The notes under the pieces are model-generated. The model was not told where the DNA came from. It worked only from the letters and a program-made list of their open reading frames with translations, and searched no databases. A DNA stretch of 12,498 nt from JAYVIQ01 sp043770215 (GTDB taxonomy: Bacteria > Bacteroidota > Bacteroidia > Cytophagales > JAAEPT01), in assembly GCA_043770215.1 (NCBI GenBank), contig JAYVIQ010000187.1, forward strand, positions 1 to 12,498, in the 5' to 3' direction. Shown here piece after piece: positions 7,819-12,498 of this stretch. Each line of letters begins with the position of its first letter. Position 1 is the first letter of the stretch. The translations under genes and the position numbers were made by a program.

Positions 7819-8502
7819 ATGACAGAACCCTTAATTGATATACAGAGCGCAGATATTTATCAAGAACAAAATAAAGTACTAGATAATGTGACTTTTAGCA
7901 TAGAAAAAGGACAGTTTGTGTATTTGATTGGGAGAACAGGTTCTGGAAAAAGTTCTTTGCTTAAAACATTGTACGCAGACTTGCCAGTAGGTAATGGAAA
8001 AGTAAAAATTGCTGGCTATTCTTTAGAAAAGATAAAAAACAAAGAGGTTCCTTTTCTTAGAAGAAAATTAGGCATAATTTTTCAAGATTTTCAATTGTTT
8101 TATGATAGAACAGTAGCAGAAAATTTAGAATTTGTGCTCAAAGCTACTGGTTGGAAAAATAGAGCACAAATGAAAATTCGTATTTCTAGTGTGCTTATGC
8201 GTGTAGGTTTGGAGTCTGCTCTAAACAAAATGCCACATCAGTTAAGCGGAGGAGAGCAGCAAAGGATTGTTATTGCTAGATCTTTGCTAAATGAACCTTC
8301 GATCTTATTGGCAGATGAGCCTACAGGAAATTTAGATCCAGAAGTTGGTGAAAGCATTATGGAGCTTTTTAAGGATATAAACCATAGTGGTACAACTATA
8401 CTTATGGCTACACACAACCATAATTTTATAGATAAATTTCCGGGTAGAGTTTTGGTTTGCAAAGAAAACAAACTAACTGAGCTTGTAAGTAATCTTGTTT
8501 AG
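7819..8502 (+). CDS. ftsE: cell-division ABC ATPase FtsE
   Basis: This is a 227-residue ABC nucleotide-binding subunit. It has Walker A GRTGSGKS (38-45), Q-loop Gln89 in IFQDFQL, signature LSGGEQQR (142-149), Walker B ILLADE (162-167), D-loop NLD (171-173) and switch His199 in MATHN. FtsE pairs with the membrane protein FtsX, and in characterised bacteria the complex controls septal peptidoglycan hydrolases. The length, the GSGKSSLLKTLYADL stretch after Walker A and the FQDFQLFYDRTVAENL segment fit FtsE better than LolD or MacB ATPases, but the separation by eye is not absolute. No ftsX or other permease gene is adjacent, as is common in Bacteroidota where the two are unlinked. Its ATG follows the transaldolase stop by 3 bases, with no Shine-Dalgarno, suggesting translational coupling. 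Confidence 0.85.
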   Translation: MTEPLIDIQSADIYQEQNKVLDNVTFSIEKGQFVYLIGRTGSGKSSLLKTLYADLPVGNGKVKIAGYSLEKIKNKEVPFLRRKLGIIFQDFQLFYDRTVAENLEFVLKATGWKNRAQMKIRISSVLMRVGLESALNKMPHQLSGGEQQRIVIARSLLNEPSILLADEPTGNLDPEVGESIMELFKDINHSGTTILMATHNHNFIDKFPGRVLVCKENKLTELVSNLV

Positions 8503-8504
8503 TA

Positions 8505-8549
8505 CATATTTGTTTTCATACATTTAAAATAAAATGTAAAACATATATG
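8505..8549 (+). other. long imperfect A/T-rich hairpin downstream of ftsE
   Basis: Three paired blocks nest around a 6-base loop (8526-8531). They are TACATTT (8519-8525) with AAATGTA (8532-8538), TGTTT (8511-8515) with AAACA (8539-8543), and CATAT (8505-8509) with ATATG (8545-8549). One base is mismatched between the outer blocks and three are bulged (8516-8518). The structure starts 3 bases after the ftsE stop. No T-run follows, so it is not a classical intrinsic terminator. It may protect the 3' end of the tal-ftsE message. The rest of the spacer to 8626 is A/T-rich, and I see no convincing promoter in it. Confidence 0.4.
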
Positions 8550-8626
8550 CTATCAATTATTTAAAACTGTTTGTTCTGTTTATAGATTCGTTTTAATATT
8601 AGTTTTAATTTATTAATCTTTAGTTT

Positions 8627-9733
8627 ATGCAAGAAAAGGTACTACATGTAATTGCTTTTGACACTCCTTATCCTCCAAATTATGGGGGTCTTGTAGATAT
8701 TTATTACAAATTAAGAACATTAAAAAGTTTAGATGTCTCTATTATTTTGCATTGCTTTTATAAGCAAGAAAAAGACATTACTAGACTTAAAGACCTGTGC
8801 AAAGAAGTACATTTGTATAAACGTAAAAAATTTAATGTATTTAATTTTTTGCCTCATATAGTTTCCTCCAGATTAAGTTATGCTTTAATAAATAGATTGA
8901 AGCAAGATAAACACCCAATTCTTATAGAAGGGATACATTGTACAGGGTTTTTGTTGAGGTTGTTTAAAATAAACAGAAAAATAGCACTAAGAACCCATAA
9001 TATAGAGCATGAGTATTACAAAGGGTTGGCACAGTTTACAAATAGCTTTTTTAGGAAATTGTACTACAAAATAGAATCAATAAGGTTAGAAAGATTTGAA
9101 AGAAGAATAGCTAAAAAAATTGCTTATGTTTTCCCTTTATCTCACAAAGACTTATTGCATTTTAAGGAGGTGTACAAAAATTCAGAAGTACAGTACGTTT
9201 CTGCTTTTTATAATGATTTGGTAACTGTTGTGGCTCCAAAAAATTACATTCTTCTGCAAGGAAATTTTGATGTTGAAGAAAACAAAGAGGCCGCTAATTA
9301 TTTGCTAAAAGAAATTGTTGCAAAATGCCCAGAACAGAATTTTGTTTTTGCTGGAAAAAATGCTTTGCTAAATATCCCTAAAAACAATTTTAAAAACGTA
9401 ACTGTGGTATCCTCGCCATCTAAAACACAAATGTACCAGTTAAACAATGAAGCCAAAGCATCTATTGTATATAGTAGTGTAAATGCAGGGGTTAAACTAA
9501 AGATATTAAATTCATTATCTGCCGGTGTGCCCGTTTTTTCTAATAAATCATTGTATTTAGATCCGTATTTAAAGAAATGTGTTGAACAATATTCTAACAG
9601 TCAAGAGTTGTGTCAACTCATAAAAAATGCAGATAGATCTACTTCTCTAAGAGAGGAGCGTAGAAGAAACTTTGTATCTGTGTTTAATTTACAGCATTTT
9701 GGGGGTATTATTATTCAAAAACTTCTAAGTTAG
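8627..9733 (+). CDS. GT4-like (GT-B fold) glycosyltransferase
   Basis: This is a 368-residue protein with the two-domain layout of GT-B glycosyltransferases. The N-terminal acceptor domain opens with VIAFDTPYPPNYGG (8-21), the usual glycine-rich loop. LRTHNIEHEYYKGLA (121-135) is typical of GT4-like enzymes of Bacteroidota. The donor domain begins near residue 205 with NYILLQGNFD, followed by FVFAGKN (239-245) and GVKLKILNSLSAGVPVFSN (288-306). The last corresponds to the donor-binding region. The usual EX7E glutamates appear as Ala287 and Asn295. No membrane segment is evident, so a cytoplasmic or membrane-peripheral role in polysaccharide, LPS or glycolipid synthesis is likely. Donor and acceptor cannot be told. 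The gene stands alone on the plus strand and its stop overlaps that of the convergent kdsA by 4 bases. Confidence 0.8.
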   Translation: MQEKVLHVIAFDTPYPPNYGGLVDIYYKLRTLKSLDVSIILHCFYKQEKDITRLKDLCKEVHLYKRKKFNVFNFLPHIVSSRLSYALINRLKQDKHPILIEGIHCTGFLLRLFKINRKIALRTHNIEHEYYKGLAQFTNSFFRKLYYKIESIRLERFERRIAKKIAYVFPLSHKDLLHFKEVYKNSEVQYVSAFYNDLVTVVAPKNYILLQGNFDVEENKEAANYLLKEIVAKCPEQNFVFAGKNALLNIPKNNFKNVTVVSSPSKTQMYQLNNEAKASIVYSSVNAGVKLKILNSLSAGVPVFSNKSLYLDPYLKKCVEQYSNSQELCQLIKNADRSTSLREERRRNFVSVFNLQHFGGIIIQKLLS

Positions 9734-10521
9734 AGTTCTACAAAGCTCCTCAGTCGTTTTGCTACAGTATCAAACTTATCTAAATAAATCATGTTGGGTC
9801 CATCAGATAATGCTATTTCTGGATTTTGATGCACTTCAAAGAAAAATCCTTTTACACCAACAGCGGCAGCAGCGTATCCTAATAAAGGTGCGTAATCTCT
9901 ATTCCCTCCAGTTTTGCCTCCTAAACCACCAGGCTTTTGAACGCTATGTGTAGCATCCATAACTACGGGTACACCGTATTTCTGCATTTCTATAATGCCT
10001 GTATAATCTACTACTAAATTGTTATAGCCAAAACTTGTACCTCTTTCGCATAGCATGATTTTGTTATTGCCAAATTCTTTCATTTTTTGCAAAACATTAG
10101 CCATGTCAGCAGCACTTAAAAACTGAGCTTTCTTTATATTTATCACTTTGTCCGTAGCTGCAGCAGCACGTAATAAATCTGTTTGTCTGCACAAAAATGC
10201 AGGTATTTGTATAATATCTATGACTTCTTTTACAATTTCTGCTTGGTAACTTTCGTGTATATCTGTGATTACAGGGATATTAAACCTTGACTTTACTTCT
10301 GTAAAAACTTCTAAACATTTATCTATGCCTAATCCTCGGTATGCCCCATGAGAAGTTCTATTTGCTTTATCAAAAGAAGCTTTAAAAATAAAGGTGAATC
10401 CATTTTTTTCGCAAATGGTTTTAAGCTCTTCTGCTAATTCTAAAGCCATTTCTCTGCCTTCCATAGCACATGGGCCAGCAATGATAAATGGTTTTTCTTG
10501 AAGTTTTTTATAAAATTCCAT
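9730..10521 (-). CDS. kdsA: 3-deoxy-8-phosphooctulonate synthase (Kdo-8-P synthase), metal-dependent type
   Basis: KdsA condenses arabinose 5-phosphate with phosphoenolpyruvate to Kdo 8-phosphate, the second step to the Kdo of LPS inner core. I prefer the ATG at 10521 (263 residues). It gives the common N-terminal lead of about 17 residues before AGPC and overlaps the kdsD stop by 14 bases. An upstream in-frame ATG at 10563 would give 277 residues and a 56-base overlap. Clear motifs are IIAGPCAMEG, FKASFDKANRTS, TDIHES, QIPAFLCRQTDLL, ERGTSFGYNNLVVD and DATHSVQKPGG. Counted from the 277-residue form, Cys32, His206, Glu243 and Asp254 have the same spacing (174, 37, 11) as metal ligands Cys11, His185, Glu222 and Asp233 of Aquifex aeolicus KdsA. 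It is therefore the metal-dependent class, unlike the E. coli enzyme, which has Asn at the cysteine position. It is the last gene of the epimerase-kdsD-kdsA operon. Confidence 0.95.
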   Translation of the reverse strand: MEFYKKLQEKPFIIAGPCAMEGREMALELAEELKTICEKNGFTFIFKASFDKANRTSHGAYRGLGIDKCLEVFTEVKSRFNIPVITDIHESYQAEIVKEVIDIIQIPAFLCRQTDLLRAAAATDKVINIKKAQFLSAADMANVLQKMKEFGNNKIMLCERGTSFGYNNLVVDYTGIIEMQKYGVPVVMDATHSVQKPGGLGGKTGGNRDYAPLLGYAAAAVGVKGFFFEVHQNPEIALSDGPNMIYLDKFDTVAKRLRSFVEL

Positions 10522-11464
10522 GGTATTCAAATACGCCAACAAGGCGTTTGTTTTCTGTGACAAGTACTGCTTTAATTTTCTTTATGCGTAATAGCTCTTC
10601 TACCTCAGAAATTTTAGATTCAGCCAACACTGTAACTGGGTTAGAAGACATGATGTCTTTAGCTGATAATCCAAAAAAGTCTGATTCGGGGTACTTTTCT
10701 AGAGCTCTTCTAATGTCTCCGTCTGTAACTACTCCAATGACTTCTGAAGATTTATTTTCTATGGCACAAAGTCCTAATTGACCCTTAGAAATTATAAAAA
10801 TTAATGCTTTTAAAGAGGTGTTTTCATCAGTTTTCGGCAATTCTGTTGTCCTCATTTCATCAGCCACAGTACTCAAAAGTTTTCTTCCTAGTGCACCTGC
10901 AGGATGAAATTGAGCAAAATTTTCTGGCTTAAATCCTTTTATATCCATCAAACATGCTGCTAAAACATCTCCCATTACTAAAGAAGAAGTAGTAGATGCC
11001 ATTGGCGCTAGCTGTAGCGGACAAGCTTCTTTGTCTATAGAAATATCTAACACTACATCTGCATGTTTGGCTAAAATAGAGTCTTGTTTGCCAGTAAAAC
11101 AGATGTGTTTTATTTTATTGTTTTTTATAAATGGTATCAAGCGTAATATTTCATCAGATACGCCAGAGTTAGAAATAGAAATCAACACATCGCCACTTTT
11201 TAGCATGCCTAAATCTCCATGCAATGCTTCTGCTGGATGTAAAAAAAAACTTGGTGTTCCGGTGCTAGATAAAGTAGCAGAAATTTTTTTGCCAACCAAG
11301 CCACTTTTGCCCATACCCGTTACAACCACCCTACCTCTGCACGCCAGTAAAATTTCAAGTGCTGTATCCAAAGATTCATCTAGTGCATTTTGAAGTCTTT
11401 GCAAGGCCTCAATTTCTATCTGTGCAACTTTTTTGGCGTATTCTATATGTGTTTTAAACTCCAT
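10508..11464 (-). CDS. kdsD: D-arabinose 5-phosphate isomerase (KdsD/KpsF family)
   Basis: It interconverts ribulose 5-phosphate and arabinose 5-phosphate, the first step toward Kdo. At 318 residues it has the family's SIS domain (about 35-180) followed by two CBS domains (about 203-260 and 268-318). The catalytic residues of E. coli KdsD (Lys59, His88, Glu111, His193) align with Lys53 (GMGKSG), His82 (ALHGDLG), Glu105 (SGVSDEI) and His187 (AQFHPAGALG), all with a constant offset of six. The polar stretch SISNSG (96-101) is the phosphosugar site. GutQ or KpsF paralogues share this architecture. Placement directly before kdsA, which uses its product, favours the Kdo role. The ATG overlaps the preceding epimerase stop by 11 bases, and its own stop overlaps the preferred kdsA start by 14. 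Confidence 0.95.
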   Translation of the reverse strand: MEFKTHIEYAKKVAQIEIEALQRLQNALDESLDTALEILLACRGRVVVTGMGKSGLVGKKISATLSSTGTPSFFLHPAEALHGDLGMLKSGDVLISISNSGVSDEILRLIPFIKNNKIKHICFTGKQDSILAKHADVVLDISIDKEACPLQLAPMASTTSSLVMGDVLAACLMDIKGFKPENFAQFHPAGALGRKLLSTVADEMRTTELPKTDENTSLKALIFIISKGQLGLCAIENKSSEVIGVVTDGDIRRALEKYPESDFFGLSAKDIMSSNPVTVLAESKISEVEELLRIKKIKAVLVTENKRLVGVFEYHGIL

Positions 11465-12464
11465 AATATTCTTTGTACCAGGCTACAAATTTCTTTACGC
11501 CATCTTGAATTTTGGTATTTGGTCTAAAACCTGTGGCAGCAAAAAGTTTATCTGTATTTGCAAAAGTTTTGGGTACGTCCCCAGCTTGCAAAGGCATAAA
11601 ATTAATTTTTGCTTTTATTCCTAATTCAGATTCTATACAACCTACATAATCCATCAATTGAGATGGGCTACCATTGCCTACATTATAAATATCATAAGGC
11701 GCAAAACTAGAATCAGAGGCCAATAGAGTATTTTTTTCTTTTCCTTTTGGGATAACATGAATGAGTCTAAAAACGCTTTCTACAATATCATCTACAAAGG
11801 TAAAATCTCTTTGCATATCTCCATGGTTGAAAACATCTATAGTTTTGCCTTCTAGGATGCTTTTTGTAAACATAAACAAAGCCATATCTGGCCTGCCATA
11901 AGGGCCATAGACAGTAAAGAATCGCAATCCTGTTACTGGTAAATTAAACAAACTAGAATGTGAATGGGCCATCATTTCATTTGCTTTTTTTGTAGCAGCA
12001 TACATAGATAATGGGTGCTCAGTACTCATGTTTTCAGAGAAAACAGCTTGCTGGTTCATGCCATATACTGAACTGCTAGAAGCAAATAAAAGGTGTTTTA
12101 TAGAATACTTTTTACTCATTTCTAAAATATTCAGAAAACCAGTAATGTTGGTTTCTGTATACGCATGAGGGTTTTCTATAGAATATCTTACACCTGCTTG
12201 TGCAGCTAAGTTTAAAACAAAACTAGGCTTTACTTCAGAAAATAAGGTGTTTAGTCCTGCTTTATCTTGTAAATCTAATTCTGTAAAGCTAAAAAAATCT
12301 AGTTCTTTTAAGATTTTCAAACGTGATTTTTTGAGTTCAGGGTCATAATAATCATTTAAATTATCTATGCCTACAACTTCTAGTTCTCCAGCTTTTAATA
12401 CTTTTTGTATAAAATGAAAACCTATGAAGCCTGCTGCTCCTGTAACGATTATTTTTTCTTTCAA
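11454..12464 (-). CDS. NAD-dependent epimerase, UDP-glucuronate 4-epimerase type
   Basis: This is a 336-residue extended short-chain dehydrogenase/reductase. It has the Rossmann motif GAAGFIG (9-15), the catalytic serine region FASSSSVYG (127-135) and Tyr155/Lys159 in SMYAATKKANE. GVRYSIENPHAY (91-102), TGLRFFTVYGPYGRPDMALF (178-197) and QRDFTFVDDIVE (218-229) are typical of UDP-glucuronate 4-epimerases, which make UDP-galacturonate for capsule, O-antigen or core polysaccharide. UDP-glucose 4-epimerase or a related nucleotide-sugar epimerase is the main alternative. The start is TTG at 12464. The frame upstream holds only ATT and ATC before a stop at 12485-12483, and the Rossmann motif begins six residues in. 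It is the first visible gene of the operon with kdsD and kdsA. Its promoter lies in the last 34 bases or beyond the window. Confidence 0.88.
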   Translation of the reverse strand: MKEKIIVTGAAGFIGFHFIQKVLKAGELEVVGIDNLNDYYDPELKKSRLKILKELDFFSFTELDLQDKAGLNTLFSEVKPSFVLNLAAQAGVRYSIENPHAYTETNITGFLNILEMSKKYSIKHLLFASSSSVYGMNQQAVFSENMSTEHPLSMYAATKKANEMMAHSHSSLFNLPVTGLRFFTVYGPYGRPDMALFMFTKSILEGKTIDVFNHGDMQRDFTFVDDIVESVFRLIHVIPKGKEKNTLLASDSSFAPYDIYNVGNGSPSQLMDYVGCIESELGIKAKINFMPLQAGDVPKTFANTDKLFAATGFRPNTKIQDGVKKFVAWYKEYYGV

Positions 12465-12498
12465 AATGATTCTATTTGGACTCTAATAGTTTGTACAA

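Noticed and set aside
8571..8626. Possible promoter before the glycosyltransferase (TTG at 8571-8573)
   Set aside because: No TAnnTTTG-like box lies 19 bases downstream. The nearest candidates have two or more mismatches.
11031..11393. A 120-codon open frame on the plus strand
   Set aside because: It lies wholly antisense to kdsD, whose catalytic residues and domain order are intact. The translation resembles no family I know and is low-complexity shadow sequence.
1..12498. A new defence, mobile or secondary-metabolite system
   Set aside because: All nine genes fall in well-known core or envelope families. No terminal repeats, integrase, transposase, CRISPR repeats or toxin-antitoxin-like small gene pairs were seen. 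Base composition looks even across the window by eye.

Overview
The window is low-G+C DNA (about one third G+C by eye, not counted). It most likely comes from a member of the Bacteroidota. The support is the gene set and its style: a very long TamB divergent from tsaD, a signal-less SH3b-NlpC/P60 endopeptidase, an FtsE with no FtsX beside it, A/T-rich leaders with almost no Shine-Dalgarno sequence, and one promoter candidate of the Bacteroidota TTG-N19-TAnnTTTG type. I cannot name a genus.

Layout. Positions 1-251 are an A/T-rich intergenic end with one weak hairpin. A leftward operon follows: tsaD (2460 to 1450), smpB (1426 to 965) and a C40 peptidase (965 to 252). It joins tRNA t6A modification, ribosome rescue and probable cytosolic muropeptide cleavage, and the last two genes share one base. 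Only 14 bp separate the tsaD start from the GTG start of the divergent tamB (2475-7013), an inner-membrane-anchored periplasmic protein of outer-membrane biogenesis. After tamB come a possible bulged, long-loop terminator and a promoter candidate. These precede a rightward pair, a small transaldolase (7159-7815) and ftsE (7819-8502), separated by 3 bp. An imperfect A/T-rich hairpin and a spacer precede a GT4-like glycosyltransferase (8627-9733).

The right end is a leftward operon: UDP-glucuronate 4-epimerase-like gene (12464 to 11454), kdsD (11464 to 10508) and kdsA (10521 to 9730). Each downstream start lies inside the preceding stop region, so translation is probably coupled. KdsD makes arabinose 5-phosphate and KdsA condenses it with phosphoenolpyruvate to Kdo-8-phosphate. 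With the epimerase and the convergent glycosyltransferase, this half is about envelope polysaccharide or LPS precursors. kdsC, kdsB and waaA are not in the window.

Overall this is compact core-genome sequence. I found no mobile element, CRISPR array, phage gene, RNA gene or defence island, and no strong evidence for a new multi-gene system. The points worth a second look are junction architecture, start-codon choices and residue-level subclass calls (metal-type KdsA, transaldolase rather than fructose-6-phosphate aldolase, a glycosyltransferase without the EX7E glutamates).
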